A stretch of 28,069 bases of DNA from Flavobacterium sp. UBA6203 (lineage in GTDB: Bacteria; Bacteroidota; Bacteroidia; Flavobacteriales; Flavobacteriaceae), in assembly GCA_002421645.1 (NCBI GenBank), contig DIST01000006.1, forward strand, positions 1 through 28,069, written 5' to 3'. The translations under genes and the position numbers were made by a program. How positions within the stretch are numbered: the first letter of the stretch is position 1; each line of letters begins with the position of its first letter. Positions 7,113 through 15,871 of this stretch are shown one piece after another. A model generated the notes under the pieces. That model did not search any database and had not been told where the DNA came from. It was given only the letters and a program-made list of their open reading frames with translations.

Positions 7113-7930
7113 TTTTCCAAAACCACTAACACCAACCACCACAAAATCGGCACACTTTCTACCCAAAATGACGCGTAATATCTTGAACGGTTTTCGTTGG
7201 CAAAAAAGAGAAAAATAGCAATCGTTCCGCATACCAAAAGCTTGAAAAAAAGTGGCAAAAAGTGATGATTATTCGTGTAGAAAAACTCTAATACCAACAA
7301 TAAAAACAATAATAGATAACCTAATTTTTTAGTCGGCTCCACTCCTATTTTCTGTGGAACGGTTTGCAAATGCGGATCATCTAATTTAACATCGACGATT
7401 TCAAAAACAAGAACAAGAGAAAACACTAGCAAAAATCGTTGAATAGCCATCAACAAAACATCAAAAGAAAAGGAAATTTGTGCTTCTTGTAATGGCAACA
7501 ATACGGTAACTCCAACCCAAGTAATGGCAACTATATAAATTTTTACACCTTTCCAATTTCGAGCATTTTGTTTGTTGGGAAAAAAGGGTAAAGTATATAA
7601 AAGCGTAAGTCCAAAAAAAACAAAAGCACTTAGTTTTGTCATCCAACTCAATTGCAAGAAAAAGTAAAAACAAGCCAACAAAGAAATAAAACTCAAAAAA
7701 ACGATGACTTTGAGCTCTTTTTTAATTTCGGTTTTGTTTAACCTTGCAATGGCATCGTACTTCACAAAATTATACCCTACAACAGTTCCAAAAAAAGCAA
7801 AAAAAGCAACACTAAAATCTCTTTCAACTCCAAAGAAATATTGCGTCATAGACACCAATGCAAAAGCAGATAATGCCACATGCAAACTACTATTAATATA
7901 AAAATCGAGAATTTTCTTAAAAACCACCAT
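7109..7930 (-). CDS. UbiA-like prenyltransferase family membrane protein
   Basis: The 273-residue protein is almost entirely hydrophobic segments, about eight, as in UbiA-family intramembrane prenyltransferases, which attach isoprenoid chains to aromatic or other acceptors. Two acidic motifs sit where the family binds the Mg-diphosphate: N54-FVKY-D59 after the second helix, which is reduced compared with the usual NDxxDxxxD, and E177-IVDVKLDD later (Asp180, 184, 185). The weak first motif makes the substrate, and even full activity, uncertain. Menaquinone or haem O synthesis is not indicated by any neighbour. It converges on the accessory block with overlapping stop codons, and a -7-like TAATTTTG lies just before its ATG on the minus strand. 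Confidence 0.82.
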   Translation of the reverse strand: MVVFKKILDFYINSSLHVALSAFALVSMTQYFFGVERDFSVAFFAFFGTVVGYNFVKYDAIARLNKTEIKKELKVIVFLSFISLLACFYFFLQLSWMTKLSAFVFFGLTLLYTLPFFPNKQNARNWKGVKIYIVAITWVGVTVLLPLQEAQISFSFDVLLMAIQRFLLVFSLVLVFEIVDVKLDDPHLQTVPQKIGVEPTKKLGYLLLFLLLVLEFFYTNNHHFLPLFFKLLVCGTIAIFLFFANENRSRYYASFWVESVPILWWLVLVVLEN

Positions 7931-8027
7931 TCAACAAAATTAATCAATCTGTTAATAAGACTTGAAATTAGTTGATAAAATCACAAAATTTCACATTTTA
8001 AAAACAAAAAATTACAAGATTAATAAT

Positions 8028-8035
8028 TACTTTTG
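8028..8035 (+). promoter_or_regulatory. -7 promoter element of gcvP
   Basis: TACTTTTG matches TAnnTTTG exactly, 45 bases before the gcvP ATG. No TTG is found at the expected -33 distance, so only half of the promoter is supported. Confidence 0.4.
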
Positions 8036-8080
8036 TTGTCCAAAACAACACATAATAACATACATACACATTTTTAATAA

Positions 8081-10924
8081 ATGAGAACAGATGCATTCGC
8101 TTTGAGACATTTAGGCCCTCGTGAGAGTGACTTAAATCACATGTTAAAAACCATTGGTGTAGAAACATTAGACCAATTAATTTACGAAACTATTCCAGAT
8201 GATATTCGTTTAAAAAACGACTTAAATTTAGAAGCTCCTATGTCGGAATATGAGTATTTGACTCACATTCAAGAATTAGGAAAGAAAAACAAAGTATTCA
8301 AATCTTATATTGGTTTAGGATATCACCCAACGATTATTCCTGCTGTTATTCAAAGAAATATTTTTGAAAACCCAGGATGGTACACGGCTTACACACCTTA
8401 CCAAGCTGAAATTGCTCAAGGTCGTTTAGAAGCGATTTTGAATTTCCAAACTACGGTTATCGAATTAACAGGAATGGAAATCGCAAATGCATCGTTACTT
8501 GACGAAGGAACTGCTGCTGCTGAAGCAATGGCGTTACTTTTCGATGTTAGAACACGCGATCAAAAGAAAAACAACGTGAATAAATTCTTCGTTTCGGAAG
8601 AAATTTTACCACAAACTTTATCGGTTTTACAAACACGTTCTACTCCTTTAAATATTGAATTAGTGGTTGGAAATCATGAAACATTTGATTTTTCAACAGA
8701 ATTCTTTGGCGCAATTTTACAATATCCAGGAAAATACGGTCAAGTTTATGACTATGCTGGATTTATTGCAAAAGCTGCAGAAAACGAAATCAAAGTTGCC
8801 GTTGCTGCTGATATTTTATCGTTAGCTAAATTAACACCTCCAGGTGAAATGGGAGCTGCAGTAGTAGTTGGAACAACGCAACGTTTTGGTATTCCAATGG
8901 GTTACGGTGGTCCACACGCTGGATATTTCGCAACGAAAGAAGAATTCAAACGTTCGATGCCAGGAAGAATCATCGGTGTTTCTATCGATGCTAACGGAAA
9001 CCGCGCTTTACGTATGGCATTAGGAACTCGTGAGCAACACATCAAACGAGAAAAAGCAACTTCAAACATTTGTACAGCTCAAGTTTTATTAGCGGTTATG
9101 GCTGGAATGTATGCCGTTTATCACGGACCAAAAGGTTTACAATATATCGCTGATAAAGTTCACGCTTCTGCGGTTACTACTGCCGATGCTTTAAATAAAT
9201 TAGGAGTTTACCAAACGAACTCTGCTTTCTTCGATACGATTTTAGTAAAAGCTGATGCAAATAAAGTAAAAGCAATCGCTGAGCAACACGAAGTAAACTT
9301 CTTCTATCCAGATGCGGAAACGATTTCGATTTCTTTCAACGAAACGACTTCTGTAAACGATATCAATCAAATCATTGCTATTTTCGCTGAAGCTACTGGA
9401 AAAGATGCATTTACTGTAAATCAATTAGCAAATGATTCAATGGTTCCTGAAAACTTAGTGAGAAAATCAAGTTTCTTACAATACGAAGTTTTCAACAACA
9501 ACCATTCAGAATCGCAATTGATGCGTTATATCAAAAAATTAGAACGTAAAGATTTATCGTTGAATCACTCGATGATTTCTTTAGGATCTTGTACGATGAA
9601 ATTAAATGCTGCTGCTGAAATGTTGCCATTATCTATGGCAAACTGGAACAGCATTCACCCTTTTGCACCTGTTGAACAAGCAGAAGGTTACCAAATCATG
9701 TTGAAAAAAATAGAGCATCAATTAAATGTAATTACTGGATTCAAAGGAACTACATTACAACCAAATTCAGGTGCTCAAGGAGAATATGCTGGTTTGATGG
9801 CTATTAGAGCTTATCACCAATCAAGAGGCGATCATCACAGAAATGTATGTTTGATTCCGGCTTCTGCTCATGGAACCAATCCAGCTTCTGCAGCTATGGC
9901 AGGAATGGAAATAATCGTTACTAAAACCATGGAAAATGGGAATATCGATGTAGAAGATTTAAGAGCAAAAGCGATCCAACATAAAGATAACTTATCTGCT
10001 TTGATGGTTACTTATCCATCAACTCATGGAGTTTTTGAAAGTGCTATTATTGAAATCACGAATATCATCCACGAAAATGGTGGTTTAGTATATATGGACG
10101 GTGCGAACATGAATGCACAAGTTGGATTAACTAATCCTGCTACTATTGGTGCTGATGTTTGTCACTTGAACTTACACAAAACCTTCGCAATTCCTCACGG
10201 TGGTGGTGGACCTGGTGTTGGACCAATTTGCGTAAACGAAAAATTAGTTCCATTCTTGCCAACAAATCCAATTATTCCAACTGGAGGAAGTCAAGCTATC
10301 ACTGCTATTTCATCAGCACCTTATGGCTCGGCTTTAGTTTGTTTGATTTCTTACGGTTACATTGTAATGATGGGTGCTGAAGGATTAACAAACGCTACTA
10401 AATATGCTATCTTAAATGCTAACTACATGAAAGCACGTTTCGAAGGACATTATCCAATCTTATATTCAGGAGAAATGGGAAGAGCGGCTCACGAAATGAT
10501 TTTAGATTGTAGAGCTTTCGAGGAAAAAGGAATCAAAGTAACGGATATCGCAAAACGTTTAATGGATTACGGATTCCACGCGCCAACGGTTTCTTTCCCT
10601 GTAGCTGGAACTTTGATGGTAGAACCAACAGAATCAGAAGATTTAGCGGAACTAGATCGTTTTTGTGATGCGCTGATTTCAATTCGTAAAGAAATTGAAG
10701 CTTCAACTAAAGACGATGTGAACAACATTTTAAGAAATGCACCACATACTTTAGCGATGGTTACAGCAAACGAATGGGTTTTCCCTTACACAAGAGAACA
10801 AGCGGCATATGCTTTAGATTATATTGCAGAGAATAAATTTTGGCCTACAGTTCGTCGTATTGACGAAGCGTATGGAGATAGAAATTTAGTTTGTTCTTGT
10901 GCTCCAATTGAAGCTTACATGTAA
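8081..10924 (+). CDS. gcvP: Glycine dehydrogenase (decarboxylating), P protein of the glycine cleavage system
   Basis: At 947 residues this is the single-chain form of the P protein, with both halves that are separate (GcvPA/GcvPB) in some bacteria. It is a PLP enzyme that decarboxylates glycine and passes the aminomethyl group to the lipoyl arm of GcvH. The N-terminus (FALRHLGP) and the segment GYHPTIIPAVIQRN are typical. The PLP-binding lysine is Lys700 in HLNLHKTFAIPHGGGGPGVG. gcvT and gcvH are not adjacent. The gene is flanked by a divergent UbiA-like gene and a terminator, so it is probably transcribed alone. Codon use is that of a well-expressed gene and GC is higher than in the accessory block. 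Confidence 0.98.
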   Translation: MRTDAFALRHLGPRESDLNHMLKTIGVETLDQLIYETIPDDIRLKNDLNLEAPMSEYEYLTHIQELGKKNKVFKSYIGLGYHPTIIPAVIQRNIFENPGWYTAYTPYQAEIAQGRLEAILNFQTTVIELTGMEIANASLLDEGTAAAEAMALLFDVRTRDQKKNNVNKFFVSEEILPQTLSVLQTRSTPLNIELVVGNHETFDFSTEFFGAILQYPGKYGQVYDYAGFIAKAAENEIKVAVAADILSLAKLTPPGEMGAAVVVGTTQRFGIPMGYGGPHAGYFATKEEFKRSMPGRIIGVSIDANGNRALRMALGTREQHIKREKATSNICTAQVLLAVMAGMYAVYHGPKGLQYIADKVHASAVTTADALNKLGVYQTNSAFFDTILVKADANKVKAIAEQHEVNFFYPDAETISISFNETTSVNDINQIIAIFAEATGKDAFTVNQLANDSMVPENLVRKSSFLQYEVFNNNHSESQLMRYIKKLERKDLSLNHSMISLGSCTMKLNAAAEMLPLSMANWNSIHPFAPVEQAEGYQIMLKKIEHQLNVITGFKGTTLQPNSGAQGEYAGLMAIRAYHQSRGDHHRNVCLIPASAHGTNPASAAMAGMEIIVTKTMENGNIDVEDLRAKAIQHKDNLSALMVTYPSTHGVFESAIIEITNIIHENGGLVYMDGANMNAQVGLTNPATIGADVCHLNLHKTFAIPHGGGGPGVGPICVNEKLVPFLPTNPIIPTGGSQAITAISSAPYGSALVCLISYGYIVMMGAEGLTNATKYAILNANYMKARFEGHYPILYSGEMGRAAHEMILDCRAFEEKGIKVTDIAKRLMDYGFHAPTVSFPVAGTLMVEPTESEDLAELDRFCDALISIRKEIEASTKDDVNNILRNAPHTLAMVTANEWVFPYTREQAAYALDYIAENKFWPTVRRIDEAYGDRNLVCSCAPIEAYM

Positions 10925-10955
10925 TTCAAAGTAAGAAGTACAAAATAATAAATCA

Positions 10956-10988
10956 AAAGGACTCAAGTTTTTATTTGGGTCCTTTTTT
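10956..10988 (+). terminator. Rho-independent terminator after gcvP
   Basis: An 11-bp stem (AAAGGACTCAA against TTGGGTCCTTT, one G-T pair) with an 8-base loop runs into a T6 tract, 31 bases after the gcvP stop. Confidence 0.85.
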
Positions 10989-11001
10989 AATAATTTAAAA
11001 G

Positions 11002-11373
11002 ATGAATGATATTCAGAACAGAGAAGATATTTTACTCATCATGCGCAAGTTTTACGATAAACTTTTAGCCGATGATTCAATTAAATTTTTCTTTACTAAA
11101 GTAACATCTGTTGACCAACATTTAGAGGCGCATTTTGATAATTTAGCTACTTTTTGGGAACAATCTTTATTTTTAAAAGGTGGTTATTTTAATAATATGT
11201 TTTCGATTCATAAAGACGTTCATGACAAACATGCTTTTACTAAAGAACACTTTAATACTTGGCTAACACATTTCAATTCAACAATTGATGAACATTTCGA
11301 AGGAAAATATGCTGAACAAATGAAAACACAAGCGTTGAGTATGGCTACCATAATGCAGATAAAATTCAATTAA
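11002..11373 (+). CDS. Group III truncated haemoglobin
   Basis: This 123-residue protein has the length and pattern of group III truncated globins: an N-terminal helix with FYDKLLADDSI, then FWEQSLFLKGGYFNNMFSIH, and a His-rich stretch (VHDKHAFTKEHFNTWL) that should hold the proximal haem ligand. Such globins bind O2, NO or related ligands; physiological roles in this phylum are mostly unproven. It starts 13 bases after the gcvP terminator, and the space is too small to show a full promoter, so it may depend on read-through or on a promoter inside the terminator region. It is followed by 134 bases without a gene. Confidence 0.9.
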   Translation: MNDIQNREDILLIMRKFYDKLLADDSIKFFFTKVTSVDQHLEAHFDNLATFWEQSLFLKGGYFNNMFSIHKDVHDKHAFTKEHFNTWLTHFNSTIDEHFEGKYAEQMKTQALSMATIMQIKFN

Positions 11374-11470
11374 AAGCTTATAATTTTAGAATTTCATTTT
11401 TTTAAAGCAATTTTACTACGATTTTGATAAAAATAGTAAAAATCAACAGGTTACCAAATCATTAACAACA

Positions 11471-11478
11471 TAATTTTG
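11471..11478 (+). promoter_or_regulatory. -7 promoter element of the ketosynthase gene
   Basis: TAATTTTG matches TAnnTTTG exactly, 29 bases before the ATG at 11508. A matching -33 TTG is not present at the usual distance. The rest of the gap from 11374 shows no gene or clear hairpin. Confidence 0.4.
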
Positions 11479-11507
11479 TAAATTCGATTTACCAAAAAAA
11501 TAAAAAA

Positions 11508-12566
11508 ATGAATATCAAAATAACAGGTTCGGGAAGCTATATTCCAACTGAAATAATATCTAATATAGATTTTGCGCAACATACTTTTTTAAATGATGAC
11601 GGAACTCCGTTTCCTCATCCAAATGATGTTATCGCTGAAAAATTTTTAGAAATTACTGGAATTCAAGAACGACGTTATGTGACTGATGATTTATGCACTT
11701 CAGATATTGCATTAATCGCTGCAGAAAAAGCAATTGAAGATGCTAAAATCGATAGAGAAACTATTGATTATATTATTTTAGCGCACAATTTTGGTGATGT
11801 AAAAAAAGGTGCTATTCAATCGGATATTTTACCAAGTTTAGCTACCAGAGTAAAGCATGGGCTAAAAATTAAGAATCCAAAATGCGTTGCTTATGATATT
11901 CTTTTTGGTTGCCCGGGTTGGGTAGAAGGTGTTATTCAAGCTTATGCCTTCATTAAAGCTGGAATGGCTAAAAAATGTTTGGTAATCGGTGCCGAAACTT
12001 TATCAAGAGTAGTAGATTTACACGATAGAGATTCCATGATTTATTCTGATGGTGCTGGTGCTACAATTATAGAAGCAACCGATAATGAAGGCGGAATTCT
12101 AGCACATGAAACGGCTACATTTACTTATGACGAAGCCTATTATTTGTTTTTTGGAAATTCTTTCAATAAAAACCACGACCCTGATGTGCGCTATATCAAA
12201 ATGCACGGAAGAAAAATATATGAATTTGCATTAAGTAATGTACCTAAAGCGATGGCATCTTGTATAGAAAAAAGTGGCGTTCCAATAGAAAAAGTAAAAA
12301 AAGTGCTAATTCATCAAGCTAATGAAAAAATGGACGAAGCTATTATACATCGATTCTTTAAACAATATAAGCAATCCCCGCCAGAAGGCATTATGCCAAT
12401 GAGCATTCATAAATTAGGGAATTCTAGTGTTGCAACCGTACCTACACTTTTCGATTTAATGATGAAAGGCAAATTAGAAAATCAGGAACTTAAGAAAGGT
12501 GATGTCATCATATTTGCATCCGTTGGCTCTGGTATGAATATTAATGCGATTGTGTATCAAATGTAA
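11508..12566 (+). CDS. 3-oxoacyl-ACP synthase III family protein (KAS III / FabH-like)
   Basis: The 352-residue protein has the thiolase-fold catalytic triad of KAS III enzymes: Cys135 in LFGCPGWVEG, His269 in LIHQANEKM and Asn305 in KLGNSSVAT. KAS III enzymes condense an acyl-CoA or acyl starter with malonyl-ACP. The insert around residues 20-50 (DGTPFPHPNDVIAEKF) is longer than in housekeeping FabH, so it is probably a specialised paralogue rather than the primary fatty acid initiator. No fabD, fabG, acpP or plsX lies nearby. The following methyltransferase and glycosyltransferase may belong to the same product pathway, but the heptad repeat and a separate promoter between them weaken that link. 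Confidence 0.9.
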   Translation: MNIKITGSGSYIPTEIISNIDFAQHTFLNDDGTPFPHPNDVIAEKFLEITGIQERRYVTDDLCTSDIALIAAEKAIEDAKIDRETIDYIILAHNFGDVKKGAIQSDILPSLATRVKHGLKIKNPKCVAYDILFGCPGWVEGVIQAYAFIKAGMAKKCLVIGAETLSRVVDLHDRDSMIYSDGAGATIIEATDNEGGILAHETATFTYDEAYYLFFGNSFNKNHDPDVRYIKMHGRKIYEFALSNVPKAMASCIEKSGVPIEKVKKVLIHQANEKMDEAIIHRFFKQYKQSPPEGIMPMSIHKLGNSSVATVPTLFDLMMKGKLENQELKKGDVIIFASVGSGMNINAIVYQM

Positions 12567-12570
12567 AAAA

Positions 12571-12598
12571 GTTGGAAGTTGGAAGTTGGAAGTTAGAA
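12571..12598. repeat. Heptanucleotide tandem repeat, GTTGGAA x3 plus GTTAGAA
   Basis: Four exact 7-base units lie directly after the ketosynthase stop codon. The same unit, including the GTTAGAA variant, recurs inside pdhC at 20934-20961 in the same + strand orientation. Confidence 0.85.
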
Positions 12599-12614
12599 GA
12601 AAAAAGTAAATTTG
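12586..12614 (+). promoter_or_regulatory. Probable promoter of the methyltransferase gene, partly made of the heptad repeat
   Basis: TAAATTTG at 12607-12614 is an exact TAnnTTTG -7 element. The TTG of the third GTTGGAA unit (12586-12588) sits 18 bases upstream, within the spacing reported for Flavobacterium promoters. The ATG at 12634 is 19 bases downstream. Confidence 0.55.
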
Positions 12615-12633
12615 TACACCAATTTTAATTTCA

Positions 12634-13158
12634 ATGTACGAAAAAACATATCCGAGCAAACGATTCAACATCACTTTAGATTTTCTAAAAAAACATATCA
12701 AAACTTCTGAAACCATTTTTGATTTAGGTGTTCCAAATCCTTTTTCAAAAATCATGGTGGATAATGGTTATACTGTTATCAATACAAAAGGTGAAGACAT
12801 TGACAACAATCAATCGGCGCTTGAAACTGAAAACTACGATGTGTTTACGGGTTTTGAAATTTTCGAACATTTACTAAATCCTTACACTGTTTTACAAAAC
12901 GTAAAAGCAGATAAAATTTTGATTTCGATTCCTTTGCGTTTATGGTTTTCTCCAGCGTATCGAAGCAAGACCGATATGTGGGACAGACATTATCATGAAT
13001 TTGAAGATTGGCAATTGGATTGGTTACTTGAAAAAGCAGGTTTTATAATCGTTGACCGAGTAAAATTCACTCATCCCGTTAAGAAAATTGGTTTCCGTCC
13101 GTTATTAAGATGGTTTACTCCAAGATATTATTTGGTTTATGCTGAAAAAGTAAAATAG
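12634..13158 (+). CDS. Class I SAM-dependent methyltransferase-like protein
   Basis: The 174-residue protein resembles small class I methyltransferases. IFDLGVPNPFS near residue 30 takes the place of motif I, although it lacks the usual GxGxG and so is degenerate. NYDVFTGFEIFEHLLNP fits the post-motif region of methyltransferases with an EHL signature, and HYHEFEDWQLDWLLEKAGF is the usual helix-turn before the last strands. Substrate unknown. It starts 4 bases ahead of nothing of its own operon upstream but is only 4 bases from the following glycosyltransferase, so the two are probably co-transcribed and may modify the same glycan or lipid. The degenerate motif I leaves cofactor binding unproven. 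Confidence 0.8.
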   Translation: MYEKTYPSKRFNITLDFLKKHIKTSETIFDLGVPNPFSKIMVDNGYTVINTKGEDIDNNQSALETENYDVFTGFEIFEHLLNPYTVLQNVKADKILISIPLRLWFSPAYRSKTDMWDRHYHEFEDWQLDWLLEKAGFIIVDRVKFTHPVKKIGFRPLLRWFTPRYYLVYAEKVK

Positions 13159-13162
13159 TCAA

Positions 13163-14011
13163 ATGAAATACTACATTATCATTCCTGCATACAACGAAGA
13201 AGCTTTTATGAGCTTGACTTTGCAATCTTTAGTAGAACAAACCGTTTTACCAACAAAAATTGTAGTGGTGAATGATAATTCTACCGATAAAACTCCGGAA
13301 ATTGTTTCTGAATTTGCTTCCAAATATCCATTTATCACTTTAGTGAATAAAAAATCAGATGCCATTCATTTACCTGGAAGTAAAGTGATTCAAGCATTTC
13401 AGGAAGGAGAAAAAAATATTGATGACAATTATGACATCATTGTAAAGGTAGATGCCGATTTAATTTTTCAAAAAAACTACTTCGAAACGATTATAAAACA
13501 TTTTCAATCCGATGAGACAATTGGAATGGTGGGCGGATTTTGTTACATCGAGAAAAATGGAAATTGGGTTTTAGAAAATCTTACCGATAAAGACCATATT
13601 CGAGGTGCTTTAAAAGCGTATCGTGCAGCAACCTTCAAACAAATTGGAGGCTTAAAACCACAAATGGGTTGGGATACTGTTGACGAATTACTTTGTAAAT
13701 TCTACCATTGGAAAGTCGTGACAGATGAAAGTTTACATGTAAAACACTTAAAACCTACAGGTGCTAGCTACAACCAAGCCGCAAGATTCAAACAAGGAGA
13801 AGCATTCTATACTCTAGGTTACGGATTATTAATCACAGCCGTTGCTTCCTTAAAATTAGCGATGCGAAAAGGGAAACCATTATTGTTTTTAGATTACATC
13901 AAAGGTTTTTGGAAAGCTAAAAGAGAGAACAAAAACATGTTGGTTACACCTGAACAAGCAAAATTTGTTAGAAAATATCGTTGGAAGAAGATGAAAGAGA
14001 AGTTATTTTAA
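13163..14011 (+). CDS. Glycosyltransferase family 2 protein
   Basis: The 282-residue protein begins with the GT2 nucleotide-sugar fold: IIIPAYNEEAF, then IVVVNDNSTDKTPEI, and the metal-binding D-x-D in VKVDADLIF around residue 95. GT2 enzymes are inverting transferases that move a sugar from UDP-, GDP- or dTDP-sugar to lipid or glycan acceptors at the cytoplasmic face. RGALKAYRAATFKQIGG and the later WDTVDELL are typical of acceptor-site segments. No transmembrane helix of the processive type is evident, though a weak hydrophobic stretch near residue 220 may touch the membrane. Four bases separate it from the methyltransferase and 8 from the next gene, suggesting one transcript. Confidence 0.92.
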   Translation: MKYYIIIPAYNEEAFMSLTLQSLVEQTVLPTKIVVVNDNSTDKTPEIVSEFASKYPFITLVNKKSDAIHLPGSKVIQAFQEGEKNIDDNYDIIVKVDADLIFQKNYFETIIKHFQSDETIGMVGGFCYIEKNGNWVLENLTDKDHIRGALKAYRAATFKQIGGLKPQMGWDTVDELLCKFYHWKVVTDESLHVKHLKPTGASYNQAARFKQGEAFYTLGYGLLITAVASLKLAMRKGKPLLFLDYIKGFWKAKRENKNMLVTPEQAKFVRKYRWKKMKEKLF

Positions 14012-14019
14012 TTATTAAT

Positions 14020-15033
14020 ATGAAATACATCTTTTTATTATCACTAATAACTTTATTTTCATTTGATATAAATGATAATAAATCAAATCCATACATAAAT
14101 TATTCTCTAAATGTAAGTCAAGCCGAATCTTTCATTTTAAAAGAAAATTATTCAGAAGCGCTTCAATATTACAAAAAAGCTTTTTCAATTAATGTAAAAC
14201 CAATTGCAAAAAACTGTTTTACAGCTATGCAGATAGCAGTAATTGAAAACGACATGCTTTTCTTCAAAAAAACCGTAAAAAAAGGCTTTGAAAGAGGTTT
14301 ACTTCCCGAATACTTAACTAATGATAGTTTAATTAGAAGTTATATCTCGAAAAATAAAATCGAAAAATTCATCAATTCTCAATTTCAGATATCAAATAAA
14401 AAATACAAAAAAAGTATCAATTATAAATTATTGGATACAATTAATAAATTATCCGATTTAGATAATAAGTGGAAAATATATTACTTGGATTCGTTGAGCA
14501 CTTATGATTCAAAAAACAAGGATATTTATTGGAAAAAATATGACAGTATTATTTCAGATATTGTTGATGTAAAATTAATTTCACTAATTACAAAACATGG
14601 ATTCCCAGAAGAAAGAAATATCGATTTGAATTATTTAGGCATTAAAAGTTTATCAAACAAACCAAACTATGACTATTCTTTTGGAAATAATAAAGCTAAA
14701 CTTATTTTACTTCATTATTATTCCTATCCAAGAGACAAAAGTTATAATCAATTATTAAAAAACGAAGTATTTAAAGGAAACTTACAACCTGAAATCTATG
14801 CTTCTATAATGGATTTTCAATCTAAATTTAGCAATATTGATGAATACTATAATGAATGGCATCAAACAGAAGATACTAATAAATTTGAAGCTATAAATGA
14901 ACGAAGATTCGAAATTGGACTGCTTCCATTTGAAGAAAAAAATCTTAAATTTAAACGAGGACAAAAAATCTGTAAAGAAAAAAGACAAAATAAAAATCAC
15001 AAACAAGTCAGACTTTTTTATTGGTGTGGTTAA
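14020..15033 (+). CDS. Exported hypothetical protein
   Basis: The start is set at ATG 14020, 8 bases after the glycosyltransferase stop, because the first 15 residues (MKYIFLLSLITLFSF) form a signal-peptide-like hydrophobic segment; an upstream in-frame TTG at 13981 would bury it. The 337-residue protein has a short TPR-like helical repeat (FILKENYSEALQYYKKAF) followed by a longer helical region, then ITKHGFPEERNI and ILLHYYSYPRDKSYNQ, and ends with a basic C-terminus. The order resembles a family of duplicated Bacteroidota proteins of unknown function. There is no type IX sorting domain. Probably periplasmic. It is AT-richer than its neighbours and may be a late addition to the gene cluster. 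Confidence 0.8.
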   Translation: MKYIFLLSLITLFSFDINDNKSNPYINYSLNVSQAESFILKENYSEALQYYKKAFSINVKPIAKNCFTAMQIAVIENDMLFFKKTVKKGFERGLLPEYLTNDSLIRSYISKNKIEKFINSQFQISNKKYKKSINYKLLDTINKLSDLDNKWKIYYLDSLSTYDSKNKDIYWKKYDSIISDIVDVKLISLITKHGFPEERNIDLNYLGIKSLSNKPNYDYSFGNNKAKLILLHYYSYPRDKSYNQLLKNEVFKGNLQPEIYASIMDFQSKFSNIDEYYNEWHQTEDTNKFEAINERRFEIGLLPFEEKNLKFKRGQKICKEKRQNKNHKQVRLFYWCG

Positions 15034-15124
15034 AATTTAAGCATTTTTAAAAAGGTAACTCATTTTCAAACAAAATATAGTATTTTTACTGCTTACTAGA
15101 AACCGAATACTGAACACTATCAAA

Positions 15125-15871
15125 ATGATGCTCATTCGCTACTTATCGCAAATAGGAAAATACTTCATCATGTTGAAAGAAATTTTCAACAAGCCAACTA
15201 AATGGTCGGCCATGAAACAATTAATCTTCAAAGAAGTTGATGATTTAATTATCGATTCACTTGGAATTGTTTCTTTCATATCGTTTTTCGTTGGTGGTGT
15301 TGTGGCTATTCAAACCGCATTAAATTTAACCAATCCGTTAATTCCTAAATTTTTAATTGGATTTGCAACGCGACAATCTGTGATTTTAGAGTTTGCTCCT
15401 ACTTTTATTTCCATCATTATGGCAGGTAAAATGGGTTCGTTTATTACTTCTAGTATAGGAACGATGCGAGTTACGGAACAAATTGACGCTTTAGAAGTAA
15501 TGGGAGTTAATTCTTTAAACTATTTAGTTTTTCCTAAAATCATTGCATTGTTTTTATATCCTTTTGTAATTGGATTAAGTATGTTTTTAGGTGTTTTTGG
15601 AGGTTGGATGGCAGCCGTTTATGGAGGATTCACTACAAGTTTCGAATTCACAACCGGACTTCAAGCGGAGTTTATTCCATTTCATATTGCCTATGCTTTC
15701 ATTAAAACTTTTGTATTTGCTTTTATTCTAGCTACTATTCCTTCTTTCCATGGATATTACATGAAAGGTGGCGCTTTGGAAGTTGGTAAAGCAAGTACCG
15801 TTTCTTTCGTTTGGACATCGGTAGTTATCATTTTAGTGAACTTTATATTAACCCAACTTCTTTTAAGCTAA
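15125..15871 (+). CDS. MlaE-like ABC transporter permease
   Basis: This 248-residue integral membrane protein has five or so hydrophobic segments and the sequence pattern of MlaE/YrbE permeases, including GVVAIQTALNLTNP and the loop APTFISIIMAGKMGSFITSSIGTMRVTEQIDALEVMG. MlaE proteins form the inner-membrane core of transporters that move phospholipids or sterol-like lipids between the inner and outer membranes. A MlaD-type MCE-domain protein would be expected but is not in the window. Two further Met codons lie close to the N-terminus; the first ATG is kept. The stop codon shares a base with the start of the ATPase gene (TAATG). Confidence 0.93.
   Translation: MMLIRYLSQIGKYFIMLKEIFNKPTKWSAMKQLIFKEVDDLIIDSLGIVSFISFFVGGVVAIQTALNLTNPLIPKFLIGFATRQSVILEFAPTFISIIMAGKMGSFITSSIGTMRVTEQIDALEVMGVNSLNYLVFPKIIALFLYPFVIGLSMFLGVFGGWMAAVYGGFTTSFEFTTGLQAEFIPFHIAYAFIKTFVFAFILATIPSFHGYYMKGGALEVGKASTVSFVWTSVVIILVNFILTQLLLS

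Noticed and set aside
7935..7942. TAATTTTG on the minus strand next to the UbiA-like ATG
   Set aside because: It matches TAnnTTTG, but it is so close to the start codon that transcription would begin at or inside the ATG, and no TTG lies at the right distance.
7931..8080. Possible glycine riboswitch upstream of gcvP
   Set aside because: The divergent gap is only 150 bases, AT-rich, and shows no paired-aptamer structure; only a promoter element is visible.
12474..12755. 93-residue minus-strand frame over the ketosynthase end and methyltransferase start
   Set aside because: It crosses two convincing genes and the heptad repeat; part of its sequence is just the translated repeat.
15101..15117. 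Possible further heptad tract before the MlaE-like gene
   Set aside because: Only about two imperfect units are present, too few to call.
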